Source of the DNA: Bacillus sp. CGMCC 1.16541
GTDB lineage: Bacteria > Bacillota > Bacilli > Bacillales > Bacillaceae_H
DNA: 64,000 nucleotides
Reading direction: 5' to 3'
NCBI RefSeq assembly: GCF_003184905.1
Contig: NZ_QFRU01000020.1
Location: 26,143 to 90,142, forward strand
The notes beneath the pieces were generated by a model, which saw nothing but the letters and a program-made list of their open reading frames with translations, had not been told where the DNA came from and searched no databases. The number at the start of each line of letters is the position of its first letter. Position 1 is the first letter of the stretch. The translations under genes and the position numbers were made by a program. This document shows positions 45,604 to 54,317 of this stretch, in pieces.

Positions 45604-47065
45604 TCACTAACGAAAGCAGATTTCGACGCACTAATTTATTAGAAGCATTTCTTGGTAATGCTTCTACAACGAAAACCTTTTTCGGCACTTTATATTTAGC
45701 TAGACGTGACGCACAATAAGAAGTGAGTTCTTGTTCAGTTATCATAGTCTTCAATGTAACAAACCCGTATGGTACTTGTCCCCACTTCTCATCAGATACA
45801 GCCGTTACGCCCGCATCGGAAACAGCCGGATGGGACCTAAGGACACTTTCAATCTCAGCTGGATACACATTTTCTCCACCAGAAATGATTAAATCAGATC
45901 TTCGGTCTAACACATACAAAAAGCCTTGCTCATCTAAATACCCAACATCGCCAGTATGAAGCCAACCATTTTGAATGGTGGCCTTTGTTTTTTCTAAGTT
46001 GTTTAAATAACCCACTGTCACATTAGGTCCTTTCACGACAATTTCACCTGACTTATTCGATTCTACAATTTCTCCTTGGTCATTTACAATTTGAATTTCA
46101 CAAGGAAACAATGCTTTTCCTGCTGAACCTAATTTCGCTAAACTGTACTCTGGAGCTAGTGTCACCACTTGTGAAGCCGTTTCCGTCATGCCATACGTTT
46201 GATAAACAGGAATCTTTTTCTCTACACACTGCCTTAGAACAGGTAAAGGTGCTGGTCCTCCACCTACTAACATACAGCGAAATGTTTGTGGATAGTGATG
46301 TTCACCGAGTTCATCGAGCATTTTTGTCAACATTGTTGTCACAACAGAAACAATAGTGACACCTTGCTTTTCGATGGCTTCATTTACTTTCTGCGCATAA
46401 AACTGATGATGTAAAATGACTCTCATCCCGTAAAAAACACTCCGCATAAGAATGGATAACCCACTAATGTGAAAGAGAGGTACGGCTACAAGCCAACAAT
46501 CGTTTTCATGAAGACCTAAGTTAAGTGCCGAACCCATGGCACTCCACCAATGATTTCCATATGTTTGAATGACACCTTTTGGCTGCCCAGTTGTTCCTGA
46601 TGTATACATAATCGTATCCGCATCATCTAAAGAAAATTCTTTCACAACATCAAATGCTTTTTTAGGACTCTCACTCAATGTTGAAATAGGCACGAACGAC
46701 AATTGATTAGCTAACATACTTTCTTTGACGACTCTTTGGAATTCATCATCATAAACAAGTAAAGTTGCTTTTGAATCCTCTAGCTGATAAGCGATTTCAG
46801 CTGATGTTAGACGAGTATTTAACAATACAGTTTGAACGCCTATATATTTGAGTGCATGTATGACATAAACCATCGATAGACGATTGTGCATCAAAACAGC
46901 GACGGTATCTCCTTTTTTCACACCATGATAAGTAAATTGCTCCGCTACAGATAACGCTTGTTCATGTAGGTTTTTAAATGTGACCACTTCATCATCCGTT
47001 TCGATGGCTACTCGATCTGGTGTCATACATGCTCTTTTCATCAACCAATTTGGAATGGTTGTCAT
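45575..47065 (-). CDS. menE: o-succinylbenzoate-CoA ligase
   Basis: A 496-residue adenylate-forming ligase that activates o-succinylbenzoate with CoA. The P-loop TIMYTSGTTGQPKG lies near residues 157-170. The motifs QTYGMTETAS and the hinge 'YVLDRRSDLIISGGENVYP' are all present. ATG 47065 has AAGAAG nine bases upstream; ATG 47074 directly abuts it. A terminator-like hairpin lies between menB and menE. Confidence 0.93.
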   Translation of the reverse strand: MTTIPNWLMKRACMTPDRVAIETDDEVVTFKNLHEQALSVAEQFTYHGVKKGDTVAVLMHNRLSMVYVIHALKYIGVQTVLLNTRLTSAEIAYQLEDSKATLLVYDDEFQRVVKESMLANQLSFVPISTLSESPKKAFDVVKEFSLDDADTIMYTSGTTGQPKGVIQTYGNHWWSAMGSALNLGLHENDCWLVAVPLFHISGLSILMRSVFYGMRVILHHQFYAQKVNEAIEKQGVTIVSVVTTMLTKMLDELGEHHYPQTFRCMLVGGGPAPLPVLRQCVEKKIPVYQTYGMTETASQVVTLAPEYSLAKLGSAGKALFPCEIQIVNDQGEIVESNKSGEIVVKGPNVTVGYLNNLEKTKATIQNGWLHTGDVGYLDEQGFLYVLDRRSDLIISGGENVYPAEIESVLRSHPAVSDAGVTAVSDEKWGQVPYGFVTLKTMITEQELTSYCASRLAKYKVPKKVFVVEALPRNASNKLVRRNLLSLVSEKSEYTRD

Positions 47066-47096
47066 ATTCGTCATCTTCTTTCATAAAAGAATGGTA

Positions 47097-47132
47097 CAAA
47101 AACAGCTTGATGATCATTCACCAAGCTGTTTT
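47097..47132 (-). terminator. intra-operon hairpin between menB and menE
   Basis: Read on the minus strand, AAAACAGCTTG and CAAGCTGTTTT with a 12-base loop, followed by TTGTACC, look like an attenuating or partial terminator just past menB. Confidence 0.65.
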
Positions 47133-47137
47133 GCTTC

Positions 47138-47956
47138 TTATGGGAAACGAGGGAATTGCTTGAAGTCTGGTGTGCGTTTTTCTTTAAACGCATCTCTTCC
47201 TTCTTTTGCTTCCTCTGTTGTGTAATAAAGAAGGGTAGCATCTCCTGCTAATTGCTGTATACCAGCTAAACCGTCTGAATCTGCATTGAATGCTGCTTTT
47301 AAGAAGCGTAACGCTGTTGGACTCTTTTCTAACATTTCTTCACACCACTTGATTGTTTCTTCTTCTAACTGTTCAAGAGGTACAACCGTGTTAACTAGTC
47401 CCATATCAAGAGCTTCTTGCGCATTATATTGACGGCATAAATACCAAATTTCACGCGCTTTCTTATGACCAACGATACGAGCTAAATAGCCTGAACCGTA
47501 TCCTGCATCAAAACTTCCTACCTTTGGACCTGTTTGACCAAAGACTGCGTTGTCTGCTGCAATCGTTAAGTCACATACAATGTGAAGAACATGGCCACCA
47601 CCAATTGCGTAACCTGATACCATTGCAACAACCGGTTTTGGAATAACGCGAATTAAACGTTGTAAATCTAATACATTCAAGCGTGGAATTTCGTCTTCTC
47701 CAACATATCCACCATGTCCGCGTACCTTTTGGTCACCACCAGAACAGAATGCTTTGTCTCCTGCACCTGCAAGAACGATTACCCCAACATTTGAATCATC
47801 GCGCGCATAAGCAAATGCGTCAATTAACTCCATTACTGTTTTCGGACGGAATGCATTGTGTACTTCTGGACGATTAATGGTAATTTTTGCGATACCATTA
47901 TATGTTTCATATAGAATATCTTCGTATTGACGTTCAGATGTCCATTCAACTGTCAT
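47138..47956 (-). CDS. menB: 1,4-dihydroxy-2-naphthoyl-CoA synthase
   Basis: A 272-residue crotonase-fold enzyme closing the naphthoate ring from o-succinylbenzoyl-CoA. The family segments '[12 protein letters not shown]', [14 protein letters not shown] and '[16 protein letters not shown]' are present, including the Asp of SFDAG. The ATG at 47956 has GGAGG upstream. It follows menH by 19 bases. Confidence 0.96.
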   Translation of the reverse strand: MTVEWTSERQYEDILYETYNGIAKITINRPEVHNAFRPKTVMELIDAFAYARDDSNVGVIVLAGAGDKAFCSGGDQKVRGHGGYVGEDEIPRLNVLDLQRLIRVIPKPVVAMVSGYAIGGGHVLHIVCDLTIAADNAVFGQTGPKVGSFDAGYGSGYLARIVGHKKAREIWYLCRQYNAQEALDMGLVNTVVPLEQLEEETIKWCEEMLEKSPTALRFLKAAFNADSDGLAGIQQLAGDATLLYYTTEEAKEGRDAFKEKRTPDFKQFPRFP

Positions 47957-47975
47957 TTCGTTTTCCTCCTAGCTT

Positions 47976-48782
47976 TTATGTAGTAGATATAAACTCATTT
48001 ACTATTGTACCAAAAATCTGCGGTTGTTCCACATGGATTGCATGACCTGCACGCGAAATTATTTTTTTTGTCGATTTAGGTAGTAATTTCTCCATCTTCA
48101 TGGCAATCTGACAAAACTTTTGATCTTCATCTCCTGCCAGTAACAAAACTGGCGCATCTACAGCTTGCAATTCATTCCATAAAGATTTTTGTACACCCGT
48201 TCCCATTCCGCGTAAACTATTCGCGAGTCCTCTTTCTGTCTGCTGCAACCGTTCTTGTCGAATGTGCTGTTGAGTATTAGCTGGAAGTTTCTTTTGCGAG
48301 GCAAATAACGGTATGTTTTCCCATTGATTCACAAACGATTCAATTCCTTTCAACTCAATTTCTTGAGCTAATGCTTCATCACTCTGTCGACGATGCTCTC
48401 TTTCTATTTCTGTTTCTAGCCCAGGAGATGCACTTTCAAGGATGAGCGATTGAACAAATTGCGGATAAAAAGTGGCAAACGATAAAGCAAGTCGACCACC
48501 CATTGAATACCCAAGCACATGGGCTTTTGAGACATTAAGTTGTCGTAGGATACAAGTAATGACTTCACACATAGATTCCATTGTATAAAGGTGAACATAA
48601 CTTGGGCTATCTGTTTGTCCATGGCCGATAATATCGATGTTGATAAGCCGATAGTGCTTCCATTGAGTATAAAACGTCTTCCATGTTTCACTCGAACCAG
48701 TAAAACCATGTAAGAGTAACAGCGGCTCTCCTTTACCTTGTACATCTACATGATAAAAAACACCATTTACTGATAATTTCAT
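47976..48782 (-). CDS. menH: SHCHC synthase MenH
   Basis: A 268-residue alpha/beta hydrolase. LLLHGFTGS forms the oxyanion hole, the nucleophile elbow is GYSMGG (about residue 92-97), and the late GDEDQKF and AGHAIHVEQ supply Asp and His. It eliminates pyruvate from SEPHCHC in menaquinone synthesis. Its ATG overlaps the menD stop by four bases, so the two are translationally coupled. Confidence 0.9.
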   Translation of the reverse strand: MKLSVNGVFYHVDVQGKGEPLLLLHGFTGSSETWKTFYTQWKHYRLINIDIIGHGQTDSPSYVHLYTMESMCEVITCILRQLNVSKAHVLGYSMGGRLALSFATFYPQFVQSLILESASPGLETEIEREHRRQSDEALAQEIELKGIESFVNQWENIPLFASQKKLPANTQQHIRQERLQQTERGLANSLRGMGTGVQKSLWNELQAVDAPVLLLAGDEDQKFCQIAMKMEKLLPKSTKKIISRAGHAIHVEQPQIFGTIVNEFISTT

Positions 48783-50539
48783 TGTTTCTTCACCATTTTA
48801 TTCATTTCCTGGGAAACATTATTCCACAACTTTCGATGCAATTGAACATTTTCTTGTCGATTTGTTTGAACTTCAATTACATGTAACCCTTTTGATGAAA
48901 CCGAATCTCGAAGGTACATACCAAAATCATCCCATGTTTTAGCCTTTAGAAAAGTTCCTCCATACATGTTCACAACGTGCTCATAATCAATACCTGTTGG
49001 TGTTCCGAATAGAGATTCAAAGTGCTTTTCCTCTTTAGATTGAGGCAAGAACGAGAAGATACCGCCTCCATCATTATTTACTAAAACAACCGTTAAGTTT
49101 AGGTTAAGCATTTTTGCAGCTAACAGACCGTTCAAGTCATGGTAAAAAGATAAATCACCAATTAATAATACCGTGTGCTCATGTACCATACTTACACCTA
49201 AAGCTGTTGATACGACTCCATCTATGCCATTTGCACCTCGATTTGCTAAAACACGAATCGATTTTTCATTGTTCATAAAAAATGTATCAACATCTCGAAT
49301 TGGCATTGAGTTTCCGACAAATAACGTTGATTGTTCTGGCAAGTGTTGAACTAACTGACTCACAATTCTTCCTTCAAATAAGCGGTCATCTTTACTTGTC
49401 ACCTCTGTTAATACACAAGTTACCAAGTGATTTAATTGGTCCCAAATATTTAGCCACTGACTATTTTCAGATGATTTTTCATTGAGATACTGAACAAGTG
49501 AGTCGCAAAATTCAAGGTCATGACAAGAGATCATGTTTGTAGCTAATAACGTAGGATCTCTCCATCCGTTTCCTTCATCAATCACAAACATCTCAGTTGG
49601 TGGATAATTTTTCAACAGAAGTGTTAATGGTTTTGAAACAGGCATCGCGCCGAATCGAATGACAACGTCTGGATGCAACAATTCAAATAGCTCGTCATTT
49701 TTTAAAATCGTATCGTATGTAGAAATGACATAGCGCTTGTCATGTTTCCCGCTTCTCACTTGCGATAGAGGATCTGCAATGATTGGAAATTGTAGCTTCT
49801 CAGCTAATGCACAAATGGAAGAAGCCAAATTTTCATCAACATGGTCACCGCATACAATTAACCCTTTCTCATAACGCTCAAGTCGGTCCGCTAACTGTTT
49901 GAACTCTTGTTGTGATAATGTCATACGCCCACTTGTCCCTTTAACGTAAGAAGTCTCTTGGCGCTTTCCATTTTCCCATAATCCCTCTAATGATAGGTTT
50001 GGTACAAGAGGTTCACGCAAAGGAACATTCAAGTGTACTGGGCCCGCTGGAGTTGCGGAAGCTGTATGAATAGCTCGTCCAGCTACTGTACGAATATAAC
50101 GTATCATGTTTGGTGTTTCCTCTGGCAATGCCAATTCAGCAAACCACTTCGCATACTTTCCAAATAAGTGCATTTGATCGATAGCTTGAGGGGCTCCAAT
50201 GTCTCGTAATTCATGAGGTCGATCCGCTGTAATGATTAACAGCGGTATTCTTGAGTAATGAGCTTCGACCACTGCCGGATAGTAATTGGCAGCAGCTGTA
50301 CCCGACGTACATAACAAAGCAACAGGTACCTTTTTAGCCTTCGCCATTCCTAACGCAAAAAAACCAGCCGAGCGCTCATCAATATTAAGATGAACGCGAA
50401 TGTCTGGATGTTCGGCCATTAAGAGAGCTAAAGGGGTGGATCGTGAACCTGGACTAACGACCACATCATACACATTTGCATTTGATAGCTCATCGATAAA
50501 AGACGCAAGATACGAAGTTAAATTATTCATGTGTGACAT
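48779..50539 (-). CDS. menD: SEPHCHC synthase MenD
   Basis: A 586-residue thiamine-diphosphate enzyme that adds 2-oxoglutarate to isochorismate. The N-terminal 'VVSPGSRSTPLALLM' and TPP-binding C-domain 'LLIGDLSFYHDLNGLLAAK' with 'VLVNNDGGGIFSFL' are conserved. ATG 50539 has AGGAGG eight bases upstream and overlaps the end of menF by 17 bases. Confidence 0.96.
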   Translation of the reverse strand: MSHMNNLTSYLASFIDELSNANVYDVVVSPGSRSTPLALLMAEHPDIRVHLNIDERSAGFFALGMAKAKKVPVALLCTSGTAAANYYPAVVEAHYSRIPLLIITADRPHELRDIGAPQAIDQMHLFGKYAKWFAELALPEETPNMIRYIRTVAGRAIHTASATPAGPVHLNVPLREPLVPNLSLEGLWENGKRQETSYVKGTSGRMTLSQQEFKQLADRLERYEKGLIVCGDHVDENLASSICALAEKLQFPIIADPLSQVRSGKHDKRYVISTYDTILKNDELFELLHPDVVIRFGAMPVSKPLTLLLKNYPPTEMFVIDEGNGWRDPTLLATNMISCHDLEFCDSLVQYLNEKSSENSQWLNIWDQLNHLVTCVLTEVTSKDDRLFEGRIVSQLVQHLPEQSTLFVGNSMPIRDVDTFFMNNEKSIRVLANRGANGIDGVVSTALGVSMVHEHTVLLIGDLSFYHDLNGLLAAKMLNLNLTVVLVNNDGGGIFSFLPQSKEEKHFESLFGTPTGIDYEHVVNMYGGTFLKAKTWDDFGMYLRDSVSSKGLHVIEVQTNRQENVQLHRKLWNNVSQEMNKMVKKQ

Positions 50540-51947
50540 GATCAGTTCCTCCTAAAGCTGACAACATTGGATTAAACTTTATTTTCGTTTCTTCATATTC
50601 ACTTTCTGGATCTGAATCAGCTACAATCCCGCAACCGGCAAATAAAGTAGCTCCTTTTTCAGAAAATAAGCCGGAGCGGATGCCTACAATGAATTCTCCA
50701 TTCCCTTGCATATCCATCCATCCAATCGGTGCAGCATACCAACCTCGGTCAAAATATTCTAATTCCCTTATCACTTCTAATGCTTTTTTCTGTGGAAACC
50801 CTCCTAAAGCAGGAGTTGGATGAAGTTTTTCTAAAAACGAAAATAAAGTAACTCCATCTCTCATTGTCCCGTTTACCGGTGTATATAAATGTTGAATATG
50901 TTTTGTTTTATATAACGTCGGACCTGTAGGTAGTTGGACATTGGTACAATACTGCTTCATTGCCTCTTTAATCATATGAACAACCACATCATGTTCAATA
51001 AGGTTCTTTTCATCTGTAAGCAATTGTTGACCAAGCTCTTCATCTTCTGCAACTGTATCTCCTCGACGAATGGATCCTGCTAAACAAGTAGAAAATACAT
51101 CGGATTTGTTTCTTTTAATTAAACGCTCTGGTGAAGCTCCTATAAAGCTGTGTCTTGTATTTTCGAATGTATACACATAACTAGTTGGTTGCTCTTTTAC
51201 TAATCGCTCTAAAATCATCTCTTTTTGTACAGGTTGATGAAAAATGAGTTCCATTTGACGAGCCAACACTACTTTTTCAATTCGCTCACCTTTAATGCGA
51301 CTTGTAGCCTGTTTCACAGACTCTTTAAATCGATCTGGCTCTACTTCATAGTGATTCATCACTCGTGCAATACTTTGTTCTTGAGAACGTGTACGGTTGA
51401 GTTGAAATAGCTCTTTCTCTTTCTCATCAAACATGTGATGATAACGATCAATATGATCGGTTGGACGAACAACAATATTAGCAGTAAAGAAAGCTTCGCC
51501 ATCTTTTATTGTATATAAATAAGTGGGAACCATGAACTTTCCACTTGAGAACTCACTCCACTTTTGTTCTTTTTGTTGTTCTGGATCAAAAGAAAACCCC
51601 CCGAATAACAATGGGCCTGTTCCATCTGGAAAATCATCTATACAAATAACATCTTCTTTTATAAAGCGCTTCCATTCTTTTTCGATATAGTGAAAACGAT
51701 CTCCATGACGTTCTGTGCTTATAATGTGAGCATATCCTAATCCTACTAGCGAAAATGTTCGATCTGGATCTTGCCAGAAAAAACGTTGGTGAGAAAACTC
51801 TTTCGTACCATTTCTATAGAATATAAGGGGATCGATAGGCTTCACTTTTTTCACTAAGCTGACGAGTTTTGTTTTGCCGTCCATGTTTACACGTTCAATC
51901 ACATCTTTAAGTTGTTTTTGTATAAATTGATCTGTTACTGCAATCAC
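50523..51947 (-). CDS. menF: isochorismate synthase
   Basis: A 474-residue chorismate-utilising enzyme. Signature stretches are 'FIGASPERLIKR', 'CLAGSIRRG', 'HLYTPVNGTMRDG' and the C-terminal 'FAGCGIVADSDPESEYEET'. It converts chorismate to isochorismate, the first committed step to menaquinone. It starts at GTG 51947 behind a GGGGGG-rich run. It is the first gene of the operon and divergent from menA. Confidence 0.94.
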   Translation of the reverse strand: MIAVTDQFIQKQLKDVIERVNMDGKTKLVSLVKKVKPIDPLIFYRNGTKEFSHQRFFWQDPDRTFSLVGLGYAHIISTERHGDRFHYIEKEWKRFIKEDVICIDDFPDGTGPLLFGGFSFDPEQQKEQKWSEFSSGKFMVPTYLYTIKDGEAFFTANIVVRPTDHIDRYHHMFDEKEKELFQLNRTRSQEQSIARVMNHYEVEPDRFKESVKQATSRIKGERIEKVVLARQMELIFHQPVQKEMILERLVKEQPTSYVYTFENTRHSFIGASPERLIKRNKSDVFSTCLAGSIRRGDTVAEDEELGQQLLTDEKNLIEHDVVVHMIKEAMKQYCTNVQLPTGPTLYKTKHIQHLYTPVNGTMRDGVTLFSFLEKLHPTPALGGFPQKKALEVIRELEYFDRGWYAAPIGWMDMQGNGEFIVGIRSGLFSEKGATLFAGCGIVADSDPESEYEETKIKFNPMLSALGGTDHVTHE

Positions 51948-52030
51948 ACTACGTCCCCCCCATTCACTTCTCTTTATACTCTGTAACTAATTTATTATAA
52001 ACTTTTACCTATAAAAAATCTAGTTTGTAC

Positions 52031-52207
52031 CTTTGTAACAAGTGTTTACCCCATTTTAAGGTAAACGAACATGTCCGTTCCTCACTAAAAAACATTGACA
52101 CTCCATAAGGCTTTTTCTACACTAAATATGTACCACTTGGTTTATTATTAACGTGTACTCGTTACCTAAAAAATCAACTTGTATTTGTTACCTATTTCTT
52201 AGGTGAA
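52031..52207. promoter_or_regulatory. cluster of GTTACC-type boxes between menF and menA
   Basis: The 324-base gap contains repeated boxes: GTTTACC-9-GGTAAAC as an inverted pair (52044-52066), GTTACCTA at 52161-52168, GTTACCTA at 52187-52194 and an inverted AGGTGAA at 52201. The two GTTACCTA copies are 26 bases apart and extended by similar GTGTACTC and TTGTATTT. I do not know the factor. No gene fits in this gap. Confidence 0.5.
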
Positions 52208-52271
52208 AAAGAAAGAGATAAAAGGTGTAAATTAAATAGTGACCTTTTTCATAAAGAAAGGAAGAGGCTTC

Positions 52272-53201
52272 ATGCAGGCAAACATCCAGAACGACACAGC
52301 AGTGGCAAAACAAAGCCGTGGCAAAGTTTTATGGCAACTAACTCGACCACATACGTTAACTGCTGCATTTGTACCTGTTTTAATTGGAACAGCGTTAGCC
52401 ATGTTCTACACGATGATTCATGTTCCTTTATTCATAGCCATGTTAGTAGCATGTTTACTTATCCAAGCAGCTACAAACATGTTTAATGAATATTACGATT
52501 ACAAACGCGGACTTGATACCGCTGAATCCGTAGGGATTGGAGGAGCGATTGTTCGCGACGGTTTTAAACCGTCTACAGTTCTAAACTTAGCATTAGGCTG
52601 CTATGGCCTTGCCCTTTTGCTAGGTGTTTATATTTGCATGAACACAAGCTGGTGGCTTGCAGCGGTTGGATTAGTTTGTATGGCAGCCGGTTACTTTTAT
52701 ACGGGTGGACCACTTCCAATTGCTTATACACCATTTGGCGAATTAGCAGCTGGGCTTTTCATGGGACTAACCATTATTTTAATTTCGTTTTTCATTCAAA
52801 CGAATACCGTTACAATGGAAAGCATATTAGTTTCAATTCCAATCGCTATTCTTGTTGGTGCGATCCTTCTCGCTAACAACATTCGAGACCTCGATGGAGA
52901 TAAAGAATTCGGAAGAAAAACCATTGCCATTTTATTAGGAAGAACAGGTGCGATTTATTTATTAGCATCAATGTTCATTGTTTCCTACGTTTGGGTTATT
53001 GGTTTAGTACTTGTTGGATATGCAAGTGCTTGGATTTTCCTTGTCTTCCTTAGCATTCCAAAGCCAATTAAGGCTATCAAAGGCTTCATTGGAAAAACGG
53101 TTCCGCTTCAAATGATGCCAGCCATGAAGGCAACTGCTCAAACAAATACGATTTTCGGCTTTCTTTTATCTATTGGTTTATTTATTAGTTACTTTCTCTA
53201 A
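52272..53201 (+). CDS. menA: 1,4-dihydroxy-2-naphthoate polyprenyltransferase
   Basis: A 309-residue UbiA-family membrane enzyme with about nine helices. The two Asp-rich motifs are NEYYDYKRGLD (about residues 80-90) and NNIRDLDGDKEFGRKT (about 209-224), which bind the magnesium-prenyl diphosphate. It prenylates and decarboxylates DHNA to demethylmenaquinone. ATG 52272 has AAAGGAAGAGG upstream; the frame from 52239 lacks a site. It diverges from menF. Confidence 0.95.
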   Translation: MQANIQNDTAVAKQSRGKVLWQLTRPHTLTAAFVPVLIGTALAMFYTMIHVPLFIAMLVACLLIQAATNMFNEYYDYKRGLDTAESVGIGGAIVRDGFKPSTVLNLALGCYGLALLLGVYICMNTSWWLAAVGLVCMAAGYFYTGGPLPIAYTPFGELAAGLFMGLTIILISFFIQTNTVTMESILVSIPIAILVGAILLANNIRDLDGDKEFGRKTIAILLGRTGAIYLLASMFIVSYVWVIGLVLVGYASAWIFLVFLSIPKPIKAIKGFIGKTVPLQMMPAMKATAQTNTIFGFLLSIGLFISYFL

Positions 53202-53245
53202 ACATGTGCTCGATGAAAAACCAAACCTAAATAAAGATTTACCAA

Positions 53246-53301
53246 AAGTCTCTATACTCGATTTAGTTATTCTTACTTACTAGACGAGTTAGAGGCTTTT
53301 T
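53246..53301 (+). terminator. terminator after menA
   Basis: AAAAGTCTCTATACTCG and CGAGTTAGAGGCTTTTTT pair with few mismatches and end in a T run. Confidence 0.8.
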
Positions 53302-53408
53302 TATGTATATAACCTCTTACTTTGCTTGATTCAAGCTCGTGTTTTTTTAATTATTTTCGTAAATAATAGTGAAAGAAGAAGTGTTACTTTCTAAAGGGGG
53401 ATATCATC

Positions 53409-54155
53409 TTGTTACAGTCAACTCAAATTCAAGAACTAAAAATAGAATTAATGAGTCGAAAGCAAGCCATAGAAGAACATTTTCAACAAAATGACTCATT
53501 TGGACTAACTCGTAGTGATGCTCATGATTCAACAGGGGAATTATCGAGCTATGATAATCATCCTGCTGATACAGGTACTGAAACGTACGAGCGTGGAAAA
53601 GATCAGGCATTAAATGAACATATGGAAGAAGAATTAAAAGAAATTGATGCAGCATTACAAGCAATGTCTGCAAATCAATATGGAAGCTGTAAAACGTGTG
53701 GAAGAGACATTTCTTTCGAACGATTACAAGCCGTACCAACGACACAATACTGTAAAGAACATAGTCCATCACAACATACTTCAACAGACCGTCCAATTGA
53801 AGAAGCGGTATTAAATCACCCTTTTGGACAATACGAATACGATGAAAAGTACGCTGAACCATATGATTCAGAAGATACATGGCAAGACGTTGCTCGTTAT
53901 GGAACATCCGAGTCACCTTCAGATTTTATTGAGGATACGGAATATTACAGTGAAACTTATGTTGAAGCAGATGAACGACTCGGCTATGTGGAAGATTATG
54001 AAAATTTTGCTGCTAATGACTTGTATGGACAACCTTTACCTATTTATCCAACGAAGAAGCATGAAATGTATGAGGACGCACTAGACGAAGAAGGAATCAT
54101 GTCTGTATTTGGTGATTTACCTGGCTATGAGAAAGACCCATATACAGAAGACTAA
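53409..54155 (+). CDS. yteA: DksA/TraR-type zinc-finger protein YteA
   Basis: A 248-residue acidic protein. The N-terminal helix pair is followed by a CKTCGRDISFERLQAVPTTQ segment with a third Cys in YCKEH, the degenerate zinc finger of the YteA/TraR family (about residues 95-120). The long C-terminal part is rich in Asp, Glu and Tyr. It may bind RNA polymerase's secondary channel like DksA, but this is untested for YteA. It starts at TTG 53409 with AAAGGGGG ahead. In B. subtilis yteA follows menA, as here. Confidence 0.85.
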   Translation: MLQSTQIQELKIELMSRKQAIEEHFQQNDSFGLTRSDAHDSTGELSSYDNHPADTGTETYERGKDQALNEHMEEELKEIDAALQAMSANQYGSCKTCGRDISFERLQAVPTTQYCKEHSPSQHTSTDRPIEEAVLNHPFGQYEYDEKYAEPYDSEDTWQDVARYGTSESPSDFIEDTEYYSETYVEADERLGYVEDYENFAANDLYGQPLPIYPTKKHEMYEDALDEEGIMSVFGDLPGYEKDPYTED

Positions 54156-54162
54156 TAAAAAA

Positions 54163-54210
54163 GGGGGAGTGAAATAAGAGAGAGAACTTCTGTCTCGTTC
54201 CACTCACCCT
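54163..54210 (+). terminator. stem-loop after yteA
   Basis: GGGGGAGTG and CACTCACCC pair around an inner GAGAGA/TGTCTC stem, directly past the yteA stop. It has no clear T run, so it is weaker than others. Confidence 0.45.
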
Positions 54211-54268
54211 GCAGTACCCCTTGTCAGGAAAAAACCATTATGAATGGGTAACGAACAAGGGGTTTTGC
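54211..54268. repeat. 58-bp stem-loop repeat, copy C (inverted)
   Basis: The arms are CAGTACCCCTTGT and ACAAGGGGTTTTG. Read on the minus strand it begins ATATGCAAAACCCCTTGTTCG, like copies A and B (ATGCAACA-CCCTTGC). It lies between the convergent genes yteA and glgP and may end both transcripts. Confidence 0.6.
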
Positions 54269-54317
54269 ATATGAAGATTTTTACTTAACGGTACTTACGT
54301 TTCATTCTAGTATGACG

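Noticed and set aside
53404..53916. 170-codon minus-strand frame opposite yteA
   Set aside because: It lies antisense to the clear YteA reading frame, has Leu/His-rich composition typical of a shadow frame, and no ribosome site.
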